Below are positions 38,892 through 47,420 of a stretch of DNA of 64,000 bases, piece by piece. Position 1 is the stretch's first letter. Every line of letters begins with the position of its first letter. The notes beneath the pieces were generated by a model. It had not been told where the DNA came from. It worked only from the letters and a program-made list of their open reading frames with translations, and searched no databases. The stretch is taken from contig NZ_JABXWB010000001.1 in assembly GCF_013375555.1 (NCBI RefSeq), forward strand, positions 62,001-126,000, in the 5' to 3' direction. The position numbers and the translations under genes were made by a program. Source of the DNA: Sphingobium sp. EM0848. Lineage in GTDB: Bacteria > Pseudomonadota > Alphaproteobacteria > Sphingomonadales > Sphingomonadaceae.

Positions 38892-40505
38892 ATGGTCCAG
38901 ATGCTTTCTGGTCCATCTCCAAGCCCCGTCTTTCATTTGGCGTCACTCGACCCAGGGACCGGAAAGACGGAAGCGCTGTGTTCATTCCTGAAGACCTGGA
39001 AGGATGCCAGCTTTCAGCCCTCCGGAGGCGCTCTTATCGTCCTCGCCACCTACGACGAAATCGCAAGCTGCATATCCCGCTCTGGCCTCGCTCCGATCGA
39101 CTACGCTGTCCTCGTCACTGATGGGCACGAGTTGAACGGCAGGGGCTTGCAGGTCCCCGAGGCTGCCCCCGTTCTCTTCACGACCCAAGAGATGCTCCGC
39201 AGGCGCTGCCAGGGCCGATCGTTCGCCGACGTGGCCGAGCTGCACTTCAAGGGCGCTCCCCGGTCCCTTCGCGTCTGGGACGAGGCTTTCCTCCCGGCTT
39301 CCCCGGCGACCCTCCGCAAGGATGCCCTGGTCCAGCCGCTGGAAGACTTCAGGCTCCACGCCTCCCGAGCGGCGATGACCGTCCTGGACGCCCTCTCAGA
39401 CTCCATGAGGGCCGAAAGCGTCGGCGAGGTGGTCGAGGTGCCCGAAGCTGCCGAGCACGCCCACAAAGCCCTACAGGGGCGCTACAAAGACCCCGCCGAA
39501 AAGTGGGCTGCCCTGACGACCCTCGCAGGCAAGGAGGCAGTCGTCTCTGCCTGCAATCAGAAGGGCCTGCACCTCGTGGGGGCCGCCATGCTGCTCCCTG
39601 CCGACTTCGCCCCCGCTCTGATACTCGACGCCTCCGGCAGGGTCCGCGAGACCTACAGGAGCCTTGAGGCCAGCGGGAAGCTCAAGCGCCTCGCCAGCGC
39701 CCCAATGGACTACAGGAATCTCCACATCCGCCACTGGGACCGCTCGGCCAGCCGTTCGGCGATGGACGACCCTCAGGCCCGCCAGGAGGTCCTTGAGGGA
39801 ATAGCCCAGGCCATCAACGTCAGCGGCGCAGACGAGCCGTGGCTGATCGTCCATCACAAGGCACGGGACGGCCAGGGCTACGACATCCTGCAGGACCTGG
39901 GCGAGCTGATAGACGGCCCCCAACGCCTCGCAGGTATCCACTGGGGCAACCATCACGGAACCAACGAATACCGCGACATCCGCCGCGTGGTCGTCCTGGG
40001 GCCGTGGAGTTTCCCGCAGCCTGCCTATTCGGCCCTGCATGTCGCCGCTGGGGGGCCGCTGGAGCTGGCGACCGATAAGCCGACCCTGGACGCCGTCAAG
40101 CGCGGGGAGCACGCTCACCACCTCTTGCAGGCCATCTGCCGCGCCTCGGTCCGTAAGGGGTCTGGGGGCATCTGCGGGGACTGTGAGGTCCTGGTGGTCG
40201 GGAAGCTCGGACCGGAAGCCACTGGCCTCCTGGAGGAGACCTTCCCCGGCGCTCATGTGTCCGGCTGGACGCCTGCGGGGATGGAGCTGAAAGGCAGCGC
40301 CCTCAAGGTCGCTCGGGCCGTGGAGGACGCCTTGACGCTCTCAGGGGACCATGCGGTTCCTAAGGGGGCCATTCGGGCGGCTCTGGGCTGGGGGACCAAC
40401 GAGGCCTTGGCTAAGGTCCTGCGGCGGGCCGACTTCAAAGCCTGGGCAGCCAAAGAGGGCCTGGAGGTGACGAAGTGGGCTATCGGGAGACGCGAGGCCG
40501 CTTGA
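38892..40505 (+). CDS. Helicase-like P-loop ATPase of the island (5' end disturbed)
   Basis: A 537-residue protein from ATG 38892. Walker A is DPGTGKTEAL (residues 20-29). A motif-Ia-like VLFTTQEML (94-102), a Walker B-like RVWDEAF (127-133, DEAF rather than DEAD or DEAH), an LDASGR segment (245-250) and a motif-VI-like QAICRASVRKG near 414 follow. This order fits a superfamily 1/2 helicase-type ATPase of the sort found in phage and satellite replication modules. The frame stays open upstream all the way to the IS1380 border at 38771 (SDRSQELLSGALSNLK...), so the natural N-terminus probably lies beyond the IS. Its closest role is unknown. Confidence 0.65.
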   Translation: MVQMLSGPSPSPVFHLASLDPGTGKTEALCSFLKTWKDASFQPSGGALIVLATYDEIASCISRSGLAPIDYAVLVTDGHELNGRGLQVPEAAPVLFTTQEMLRRRCQGRSFADVAELHFKGAPRSLRVWDEAFLPASPATLRKDALVQPLEDFRLHASRAAMTVLDALSDSMRAESVGEVVEVPEAAEHAHKALQGRYKDPAEKWAALTTLAGKEAVVSACNQKGLHLVGAAMLLPADFAPALILDASGRVRETYRSLEASGKLKRLASAPMDYRNLHIRHWDRSASRSAMDDPQARQEVLEGIAQAINVSGADEPWLIVHHKARDGQGYDILQDLGELIDGPQRLAGIHWGNHHGTNEYRDIRRVVVLGPWSFPQPAYSALHVAAGGPLELATDKPTLDAVKRGEHAHHLLQAICRASVRKGSGGICGDCEVLVVGKLGPEATGLLEETFPGAHVSGWTPAGMELKGSALKVARAVEDALTLSGDHAVPKGAIRAALGWGTNEALAKVLRRADFKAWAAKEGLEVTKWAIGRREAA

Positions 40506-40600
40506 GGGCGGCTAGGTCCCTCTCGGGCTTGCTGCCGCGCCGGTTCTTCATGCCTGACCACCACACAGTGGAATGTGTCTCTCGAATCTAGGATTTTCGC

Positions 40601-40674
40601 GCATCTCATATGCGAGATAACCCTTGCCTTTTGCATTGGGTGTGAGGATTATCGCGTCTCTGAGATGCGGGATA
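40601..40674 (+). promoter_or_regulatory. Paired inverted operator-like sequences before the AbiEi-HipA gene
   Basis: Copy 1 at 40597-40620 contains ATCTC-atatgc-GAGAT. Copy 2 at 40649-40672 contains CGCGTCTC-t-GAGATGCG. Copy 1 read on the minus strand (TTATCTCGCATATGAGATGC) matches copy 2 (TTATCGCGTCTCTGAGATGC) at most positions, so they form a head-to-head pair about 50 bases apart. Copy 2 ends only a few bases before the start codon. An autoregulatory site for the DNA-binding domain of the encoded protein is likely. Confidence 0.6.
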
Positions 40675-40678
40675 TTCT

Positions 40679-42532
40679 ATGGCGATTCATCTTGTTGGCG
40701 AGACGGTCGATGCCAAACGTGCGCACCAACGTGCGCAGGCGGGCGAACTCGTCCAACTCATGCGGGGCATCTACCTCGAACAGGATGTGGATGCCGACGC
40801 CGCTGTTATCAACCATGCGGTCCGCATAGCGCATTATCTCTATCCCAAGGCTTATCTCTCATCAGCGAGCGCGGCGCTGCTTGCCCCCACGCCGGACGGA
40901 CGGCTGTTCATCAGTGGGCGTCGCAATCAGCGGACCCGGATACGTAGCCTGGAGATCGTTCAGAACGAGGCGCCGCCGCATCCCTCGACAGCCATGGCGG
41001 TGGTCGGCGATGACCTAGGCGAATTGAGGGTCGATGTCTCTTCACCGAGGCAGCGCTTCCTCGAAGCCTTTCGCATGCGCAGCGAACATGCCAGCGCGAT
41101 CACGGTCGAGATGCGCGTACAGATGGCTGCGCGTTTAGTCGAGGAGCATGGCGCGCCCAAAGAAGCCGCCGATGCTGTCTGGGCGTTGGCGCGCGAGAAT
41201 GGCTGGTATCGTGAAGGCGAAAGTGCCGAACGCTTCCTTCTGGCGCAACCGGGAACGGTCAAGGCACCCGCGAACAAGGCCGCACTTGATCTGCTGGTCG
41301 CCTGGCATGGCGAACCGCTCGGGCGCCTGAGGCACGATGGTTTTGAATGGCGCTGGAAGCCGGCGAGGCGCTCAGGACCGGCGCTGGTTCGCGAGACCAC
41401 TCCGGGCAAACTCCCGGCCTTTGTCGAATCGCTGCTGCCGGAAGGTTGGCTGGCCCAGGTGCTGCATGAGCGCGACGACCGCGAGGCACTCAAGCGTGGG
41501 CGGCGCTATATGTCCAATATCACCGTGGTCGAGGCCCGAAACGAGTTGGCGGCCCTCCCGGCGGATATCCTGACGACGAGATTGGACGGCTTCGTCGAGG
41601 TTGGTCGCTTCACCGGCAGCTACGAGGGGCCGACGCGCGGCGCGATCGACGAAAATTTCGAGCAGAATCTCGCGCGGATCTTTGCCCGCGCCGAGACGCC
41701 GCGTCTGTCTGGCGTCCAGATTAAGGCGCCGATGCACCTCGCAGCCGACGGCGCTCTGCTGCCGGCCATTGACCTGCCATTCACCCATATCCTGAAGCCT
41801 GCGGGGACGGCGGGCTTCGAGATGCTGCCGATCGTCGAGTGGCTCTGCCTGGCGCTGGGCCGCGCAGCCGGCTTTGATGTGCCCGATATCGCACTGGCCC
41901 CGATGCCGGACGGCATGTCGCCCGCGCTCATCGTCGAGCGTTTCGACATTCGCAGTGGCGCGGGCGATCAGCGCCGGCTCGCGCTGGAGGATTTCTGTTC
42001 GGTCCTCGATCTCCCGGCATCGGCGAAATATGACGGCACGATCGAACGCATGGCACGCGGGCTGCGGCCGCTCTCAACAGATCCCGCCGCCGACCTCGAC
42101 ATTCTGTTTCGCCGCGCGGTGTTCGCCTGGCTGATCGCTGACGGAGATATGCATCTCAAAAATCTCGCACTCCTCAAGATCGTCGAGCCCGAGGTAAAGG
42201 TCTTCACGTCGGTTCGGTTCGCGCCGCTCTATGATGCGGTCACGACGCGGGTCTTCCCAGGCCTGGGCGGCGACCGGATGGCGCTCAAGCTTAACGGCAA
42301 GGATGATCGGCTGACGCGCCGAGATTTCATGGCGCTGGCGCGCACTATAGGTTTGCCTCGAGACGACGCAGAGAGAGCCATCGCCGAACTGATCGACCGC
42401 CTGACAAACGCCGTGGAGATCGTCAGGCTGCCGGGCTTCGCATTGGAACCCGAGGCTGCCGCCACTGTTCAAGGCCAAGTGCTGGCGCTTGCCGGCGAGC
42501 GCTGCGCTGCGCTCGCCGGCAATGCAGATTAG
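40679..42532 (+). CDS. AbiEi-type antitoxin domain fused to a HipA-family kinase
   Basis: A 617-residue protein. Residues 1-100 resemble the winged-helix N-terminus of AbiEi-type (type IV) antitoxins: GELVQLMRGIYLEQD, then AHYLYPKAYLSSASAALLAP. Residues 100-195 are helical. Residues 203-285 match the HipA N-terminal subdomain (VAWHGEPLGRLRHD, LVRETTPGKLPAFVESLLPEGW). The kinase core has the P-loop-like RLSGVQIKA (342-350), FTHILKP, the catalytic ADGDMHLKN with Asp490 and Asn495, and the metal Asp519 in APLYDA. HipA kinases phosphorylate aminoacyl-tRNA synthetases or other targets and stop growth; a separate HipB normally represses and neutralises. No hipB is adjacent. The N-terminal part may replace it. 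Domain boundaries for the first 200 residues are my reading without a search. Confidence 0.75.
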   Translation: MAIHLVGETVDAKRAHQRAQAGELVQLMRGIYLEQDVDADAAVINHAVRIAHYLYPKAYLSSASAALLAPTPDGRLFISGRRNQRTRIRSLEIVQNEAPPHPSTAMAVVGDDLGELRVDVSSPRQRFLEAFRMRSEHASAITVEMRVQMAARLVEEHGAPKEAADAVWALARENGWYREGESAERFLLAQPGTVKAPANKAALDLLVAWHGEPLGRLRHDGFEWRWKPARRSGPALVRETTPGKLPAFVESLLPEGWLAQVLHERDDREALKRGRRYMSNITVVEARNELAALPADILTTRLDGFVEVGRFTGSYEGPTRGAIDENFEQNLARIFARAETPRLSGVQIKAPMHLAADGALLPAIDLPFTHILKPAGTAGFEMLPIVEWLCLALGRAAGFDVPDIALAPMPDGMSPALIVERFDIRSGAGDQRRLALEDFCSVLDLPASAKYDGTIERMARGLRPLSTDPAADLDILFRRAVFAWLIADGDMHLKNLALLKIVEPEVKVFTSVRFAPLYDAVTTRVFPGLGGDRMALKLNGKDDRLTRRDFMALARTIGLPRDDAERAIAELIDRLTNAVEIVRLPGFALEPEAAATVQGQVLALAGERCAALAGNAD

Positions 42533-42536
42533 ATTA

Positions 42537-42840
42537 TGGCTGTAGCTGAATATGCGGTCCGCCGAGATCCTCGGCGCTCATATCTGACCCGAGAAGGAGG
42601 CGCAGATATTCTGGCAGGTCTGCGGCGCGGCTGATCGAATGCGAGGCGATACAGGACCAGGCTGCTCTTGAGCCATTCCAAGGCGCGCACCTCGCGGCTG
42701 AGTGGCAGCATCGGAACGCATGGCTTAACCTTATCCGGCTGCACCGAAACGCCCGTCGCTGGCCAGCGGAATCCAAGGTACCTTGGCAGGATCGAATCAC
42801 GGGATACCCCGGTCTGATTGGGTGGCCGTGACTCGAACAC
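42537..42840 (-). pseudogene. Frameshifted remnant of an unknown gene
   Basis: On the minus strand a frame reads PMLPLSREVRALEWLKSSLVLYRLAFD and then loses sense, while the overlapping frame takes over with ISRAADLPEYLRLLLGSDMSAED and ends in a stop at 42534-42536. Joining them by one shift near 42650 gives a coherent C-terminus. The family is unknown to me. It lies convergent with the HipA fusion gene. Confidence 0.35.
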
Positions 42841-42841
42841 G
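42827..42841 (-). repeat. Inverted 15-base copy of the tRNA-Thr T-arm
   Basis: CGTGACTCGAACACG is the exact complement of 28987-29001 in tRNA-Thr (CGTGTTCGAGTCACG). It could be a leftover attachment site in inverted orientation or a fragment of another tRNA; 15 bases of a conserved T-arm are not decisive. Confidence 0.35.
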
Positions 42842-43062
42842 CGCCTAAAACCGCCAAAAAGGTCCGGGGGTAAGTGCGGGGGTATCGGTCAACTTGACTT
42901 TTCGCAAAGACGAAAAATAAGCTAAATCAAGGCACTATTCGAGGATCGTAAGCCACCAGTACCTTGGCCTTATCGGCCGGATTTTCCGTATCGCTCCGGC
43001 GAGGGCCGCCTTGCGATGATCGGCTGATATTTCGAGATGGCACCGGTGCAAGGGACGGTGCG

Positions 43063-43392
43063 ATGAGCCAGATCACGGTAATTTCGGGGCCGGAGCGGCG
43101 GCGGGTATGGAGCGACCAGCAGAAGCGCGAGTTGGTGGCAGCAGTTTCGGCGCCCGGCGCGAATGCAGCGGAGATTGCCCGCCGTGCTGATCTGCGGCCG
43201 AACCAGATCTACAGGTGGCGGTGACAGATGGAGCAGGCAGCGCGGGGCTTTGCCGAGGTGCAGCTACAAGCTGATCCGGCACCAGTGACCGGATCGGCGA
43301 TCACCGTGGAGTTTGAGCGGGTGATTGCGCGCATCCCCGCTGGCGCCACGCCTGGGCTGGTGTCGGCAGTGCTGCGGTCGGTCAAGCCGTGA
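43063..43392 (+). pseudogene. tnpA: IS66 tnpA with an internal stop
   Basis: MSQITVISGPERRR... reads through the HTH part (ANAAEIARRADLRPNQIYRW) to TGA at 43222-43224, then continues in frame (QMEQAARGF to LVSAVLRSVKP) to a normal stop at 43390. One base change, CGA to TGA, explains the break. Its stop overlaps the tnpB GTG start. Confidence 0.75.
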
Positions 43393-43626
43393 TCCCAGTC
43401 CCCTCTGGCGTTCGGATATGGATCGCGACCGGGCACACGGACATGCGGCGCGGTATGCACAGCCTGGCCTTGCAAGTGCAGCAGAGTTTCGGGCGTGATC
43501 CCTTCGCTGGGAATCTGCCACGCGAGCGCGTCGTCATCGCCGCGTCCGAGGCCTGTCCCTGCTGCGGTTCGGATCGGCTGTGCAAGCTGGGTGAGGTTAT
43601 CACCGAGACGCTTCAGGTGGTGCCGC
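43389..43626 (+). pseudogene. IS66 tnpB-tnpC deletion fusion
   Basis: A GTG-started frame begins as TnpB (MIPVPSGVRIWIATGHTDMR, MHSLALQVQQSFGRDPF) and after about 42 residues continues as a TnpC segment (RVVIAASEACPCCGSDRL, KLGEVITETLQVVPR). The rest of both genes is missing at the junction, which marks an internal deletion. Beyond about 43626 the sequence is in inverted orientation. Confidence 0.7.
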
Positions 43627-44478
43627 GATCAGCAGGTAGAGCGGCATCAGCGCCGCAGTGCAGGTGCCGACCTGATCGGCCAGGGTGGAAAGGCTCAGGT
43701 CCACGCCTTCCCGGGCATAGCGATCACGCTGGCGGTTGAGCGGTTGATGCGCGCCGAACTTCTCGAACAGCAGCATCGCCAGGAAGCTGGGGCCCAAGAG
43801 TCCTCGGGGCGTGACGTGGAAAGGCGCCCGCAGCAGCTTCTCACCAATGGCCTTGGTCGCCGCGGACATGCTACCCCCCATGCGCCTGAAGATGTTGGCG
43901 ATGGCGCCTTCGGAGATGGTCAGGCCGAGCAACTCGGCGGAAATACGTGACAAGCGCTCGAAGCCGACATGATGGCTGTGATGCAGATAGGTCAGCAGCG
44001 AACGGATGCCGGGGCCGAACGGCGTTCCCGGCTCCATGCCCAATGGCGCCGGGGCACGATAGCGCTTGCCACATCCGCCACAACGACCACCAAACAGCTC
44101 TATCCGCGTCACGGTCGGACGGATCGGCGGCAGATCAATATGGTCGTAGCGGTGACGGCACCGCTGCGTCTGACCCGATACGTCCGTTCCGCAATGGCCA
44201 CAGGTGGCGGCGATCTTGTCCGGCGTCTTGGCAAGCGGCCGGACTTTGCCTTTGCGCGAAGGGCGCTTGCCCGTCGTCCGCTTGCGCGACTTCTTCCCCT
44301 TGCCAAATCCGTCCTTCGAAGGCGGAATATGCGAATTGGACGACGTCTTGCGCGGCTTGCCCACCAGCGCCTCAAGCTCGGATATCCGCGAAACCAAGCG
44401 CTCGATCATCTCCTGCTGTTGCGCCAGCAGGGCGTCCTTCTCGGCCTCACTCAGCCCAATGCGCGGTGGCGTCGCCAT
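43600..44478 (-). pseudogene. tnpC: Chimeric IS66 TnpC fragment
   Basis: A 292-residue frame. Residues 1-205 match one IS66 transposase type: the leucine-zipper-like ISELEALVGKPRKTSSNSH, a zinc-like TCGHCGTDV and the GGRCGGCGKRYRA pair. From about residue 220 it switches to another TnpC type (GLLGPSFLAMLLFEKFGAHQ, GVDLSLSTLADQVG). The DDE catalytic core is absent and the tail ends abruptly. A recombination product of two IS66 copies, not a functional transposase. Confidence 0.7.
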
Positions 44479-44823
44479 GCACAGGATGAATCAGAATGCC
44501 ATTCAGGCCGCACCTATTTCTGCCAACCCCGTGAGCAGTTACGTGGAGCCCGGCTCCATGGCGCGATGTCGCTGAAACCGAACCCGCCGATATGCCATCA
44601 GGTCGCTATGTTGCAGGGACTACCGAGACTGCGCCCCGATTGAGCATTGTGACACGCCCCCCATAAACGAACGGAATTTCCCCTCGCGCATCGCGAACAT
44701 AGCGAAACCGTCCCGGCATCCAACTGGAATTATCTCGATAGATATTTGGTCAATGGCGTTCGGCTCTGGGAAGTATGTCAATAGGCATAAGTATCCGATC
44801 TGCGGTCGATTTTACGGAGCCAG
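44479..44823. other. Intergenic, nothing recognised
   Basis: 345 bases with no supported gene, repeat or RNA. It may contain the lost end of the IS66 remnant. Base composition drops toward the right, as in the next two genes. Confidence 0.4.
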
Positions 44824-45066
44824 CTAGAGGCCCCGCGCCTTCCTGACGCGGACGATCTGCCGCCTTGTGTCTATGCCCCAGGAAATGCGGGCGTCGATCA
44901 GCACAATGGCCTGTTCATGCCGTCTATCAGGATGGATGGATTCCAGCAGGCGCCTAATCCTGCCCCGCCTGATCAGGGCATGGGTAAAGGGAAGATTCCT
45001 CCTCCCTTGCGTCACCATGTAAGTCAACCCGCTTCCTGCACACTTAATTGGCGGTACAAATTCCAT
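44824..45066 (-). CDS. Small hypothetical protein, uncertain
   Basis: An 80-residue basic frame from ATG 45066 (MEFVPPIKCAG to VRKARGL), preceded by AAAGGG. It overlaps the stop of the upstream gene by 23 bases. The frame is open further upstream but that part is inside the neighbouring gene. The Arg-rich content may be a composition effect. No family is known to me. Confidence 0.3.
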   Translation of the reverse strand: MEFVPPIKCAGSGLTYMVTQGRRNLPFTHALIRRGRIRRLLESIHPDRRHEQAIVLIDARISWGIDTRRQIVRVRKARGL

Positions 45067-46012
45067 CCCTTTCGCATGTGCGGGTATTGGATGAACTGCC
45101 GGGTGTTGGATCGGTCGTTTCTGGTGCGCCCGCAGAAGACGAAGAAAGAGATGTTTGTGCATTGGCGGCCCTCGCCGCAGCTTGAGCTATTGAATCTCGC
45201 ATATCTTCCGGCGAAATCGGCGTGCATTTACCGCCACCTGTCCGAATTTTATCACAAGCGGCTTGTGCGGAATTGAACGAAGTTTCGAGATTTGCGATTC
45301 TACGCTTGAACGCTTCCGCATCAGGGCAATATTTTCGGATCGTGTCTGTTTGCCCTTTCAGCGCCCACATGGTCACAGCGAGCATACCCGATGCGCCAAC
45401 GCTAGAATTGGGCGTATTATTCAAAAAATCGTCCAAACGACTGTCAAAACCGGCAATCTCCTGATTCATGTTTCCCAACTGCTCAGCAGCGCAGGCAATG
45501 CTGGGAACCTGTGATGCCAAGGGTTCTGAGGAACGCGATGGCGAAGTGGATTGTTCAAGCCTCGTTTTATGAAGGCATAACATCAGCCTTGCTCCGTCCG
45601 TCGCCGGTAGTGCATTGGTTCCTGCTATTGCTGACGTGTAAAAATGAAGGCTTTTCTGCAGCTCTTCGGGCGTTTCCTTATTAATCGCTTCAAGATTGGC
45701 ATCCAAAGTCAACTCAGCCGTTTCTTCATGTATGCCCCACTCAGATACCTGGGCATTTATTAGATTCTGTCGTTCGACAGCACAATCAAACTTGCTTACT
45801 ACACCGGAATTCGCCCGATCAGGCTGCGTATCATCATTAGATGATGTGTTTGACTTGCTGTCGTCCAAGGTGAATGTGTGGGGGGTAAAAGTCGGAACCT
45901 TCACTTGTGCTGGTGGTTGTGCCGGGGGAGCCTGTCCGGTGGCAGATGGAGGTATAAGTATCAGTGACAGGGCTAGTATGGCAGGGCTTCGCTTTAGCGC
46001 ATGTCCAATCAT
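45044..46012 (-). CDS. Exported hypothetical protein
   Basis: A 322-residue protein with a signal peptide (RSPAILALSLILIPPSATGQ), a Pro/Thr-rich stretch, then a largely helical domain with several Cys (FDCAVERQNL, ARLMLCLHKTRLE, SIACAAEQLG, RKYCPDAEAF, AACDKIR) that could form disulfides in the periplasm. The tail is Ser/Thr-rich. No family recognised. It overlaps the upstream gene by four bases (ATGA), so the two are an operon and probably work together. Confidence 0.65.
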   Translation of the reverse strand: MIGHALKRSPAILALSLILIPPSATGQAPPAQPPAQVKVPTFTPHTFTLDDSKSNTSSNDDTQPDRANSGVVSKFDCAVERQNLINAQVSEWGIHEETAELTLDANLEAINKETPEELQKSLHFYTSAIAGTNALPATDGARLMLCLHKTRLEQSTSPSRSSEPLASQVPSIACAAEQLGNMNQEIAGFDSRLDDFLNNTPNSSVGASGMLAVTMWALKGQTDTIRKYCPDAEAFKRRIANLETSFNSAQAACDKIRTGGGKCTPISPEDMRDSIAQAAARAANAQTSLSSSSAGAPETTDPTPGSSSNTRTCERDGICTAN

Positions 46013-47112
46013 TTTGCTGCTCCAGCCATATTGATATTGATGCCCGCCGTTTTCAGTCTGGCAAAGAGCGCCGTCAGGGCAGGTGTTGCCGCTATTTTTC
46101 CGTTGCGTGTGGCTTCTGATGCCGCATTCTCCGTCGCCATCCGACGTGCCGTCCGTTCCTTTGCCAGTAACTCAGCCTGGGCTTTTCGGGCGATTTCCAG
46201 TTGATCTTTCGCAGCCTTCAGCTTGCTTGGGGGAGAGTTCGCACCGGGCCGTGTCATGAGCACAACGGCCTCTGACAGATAGTGCTCTGCTTCCTTGATT
46301 CGCCCCAAGGTCAGCAATTCCGCGCCATATTCAAACAAAGTAGCCGCAAGCTGCGGCTTATCCGGCCTGCCATCTCCCTGCGCAGCGGACAATGCTGTTC
46401 TCAGCGTCATCTCGGCATCCAGTGGCCTATTTTTTGAACCGTAAAGAACTGCTAGTCTATTCAAAACCGCTACGTAATTATCTACATCAATCGGATTCTG
46501 TGATTTATAAAAGATCCGTACCTTATTGAATGCTTCTATACTGAAATCAACATTATCTCCAACGGTAATCATTTCGTAAGCATAGCTGTACCAGACATTG
46601 GCTGCTTCATTGTCGTGTATCGGACCAAGGGTATTAAGGATGGAGGCTGCCTGCTGCAAAGCCTGCGCGCGGACATTTTTATGACCATCATAATAGTAAG
46701 TTAGTTCTCCGGCGAACAGGATAAGGGCATTGGCATAAGCTAAGCCGTTTTTGTCCAGTTTCGCAGTTCGGAATGCCAGTAGCTTTTTGGCGATCTGCAA
46801 CTGTTTGTCATACGCTTCAGCAAAGCCCAGATAGCGGGCATGTGCTCTGAGCGTTGCCAAATGGGCACCGGACCCCGAGCCAAACTGACGTGCCGCCGAA
46901 CGTTCTGCTTGATCTACAAGTGCCAGAACGCCTTTATATTTCTTTGGATCGTAAGGCTTGGCAAATTCGACATTGAACAATTGTCTCGCTTGCGTGAGCA
47001 AGGCTTGCCACTCGGCGGGCTCAGATTGCTCTGATTTTACATTATTTTCCTGTGAGTTGGCAGGGTTGGCTATCAAAAGGCCGATGGCCATCATCTGTAG
47101 AATTGATTTCAC
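46009..47112 (-). CDS. Exported TPR-like repeat protein
   Basis: A 367-residue protein with a signal peptide (KSILQMMAIGLLIANPANSQ) followed by helix pairs that look like tetratricopeptide repeats: YANALILFAGELTYYYDGH, YVAVLNRLAVLYGSKNRPLDAE, AATLFEYGAELLTLGRIKEAE. TPR domains in the periplasm bind partner proteins; the next gene of the operon is the obvious candidate partner. GC content is well below that of the flanking chromosome, which points to foreign origin. Confidence 0.7.
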   Translation of the reverse strand: MKSILQMMAIGLLIANPANSQENNVKSEQSEPAEWQALLTQARQLFNVEFAKPYDPKKYKGVLALVDQAERSAARQFGSGSGAHLATLRAHARYLGFAEAYDKQLQIAKKLLAFRTAKLDKNGLAYANALILFAGELTYYYDGHKNVRAQALQQAASILNTLGPIHDNEAANVWYSYAYEMITVGDNVDFSIEAFNKVRIFYKSQNPIDVDNYVAVLNRLAVLYGSKNRPLDAEMTLRTALSAAQGDGRPDKPQLAATLFEYGAELLTLGRIKEAEHYLSEAVVLMTRPGANSPPSKLKAAKDQLEIARKAQAELLAKERTARRMATENAASEATRNGKIAATPALTALFARLKTAGININMAGAAK

Positions 47113-47420
47113 GCATCCCCTCCATGCGGAATTTCAAACCGGAATTAAGTCAACCATGAGACTCATATCGGTAATTCACAATAGCTTACTTATTCACTAT
47201 TGATCTGGCCAAATTTGAGATATCTTACAAGCTTTTGTCGCACTTTGCTTCCTAAGCGGAGGCAGTCGTCTTATGCACGCATGGCTGGATCTTTGCCGAT
47301 GGGATGCAACTGGATAAGCCGCCACGCAAATGGGGCGCTTATGTTAAAGTGGTTTCGCAGCGATCGGATTGCAGTTCGGCAAAGCCAACCGCTCTGGCGG
47401 TTTGCGATCCGTTGGTGACG
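47113..47420. other. Intergenic, 308 bases
   Basis: It contains short open frames on the plus strand (for example GWIFADGMQLDKPPRKWGAY) that I cannot assign. GC content rises again toward 47.4 kb, so the right border of the foreign region is likely here. No tRNA-Thr-derived direct repeat was seen. Confidence 0.35.

Larger units (their letters stand above)
42948..44478. mobile_element. Scrambled IS66-family remnants (two elements)
   Basis: The left border GTAAGCC at 42948 fits an IS66 end. Inside are an interrupted tnpA, a tnpB start fused to part of a tnpC, and an oppositely oriented tnpC that joins parts of two different IS66 transposases. The right end was not identified. Deletion and inversion between two IS66 copies explain the layout. 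Confidence 0.7.

Noticed and set aside
44917-45276. 119-codon plus-strand frame
   Set aside because: Antisense to the exported-protein gene over half its length and with no coding features.
47200-47418. 72-codon plus-strand frame at the right edge of the island
   Set aside because: No ribosome site, no recognisable features, and competing open frames of equal quality.
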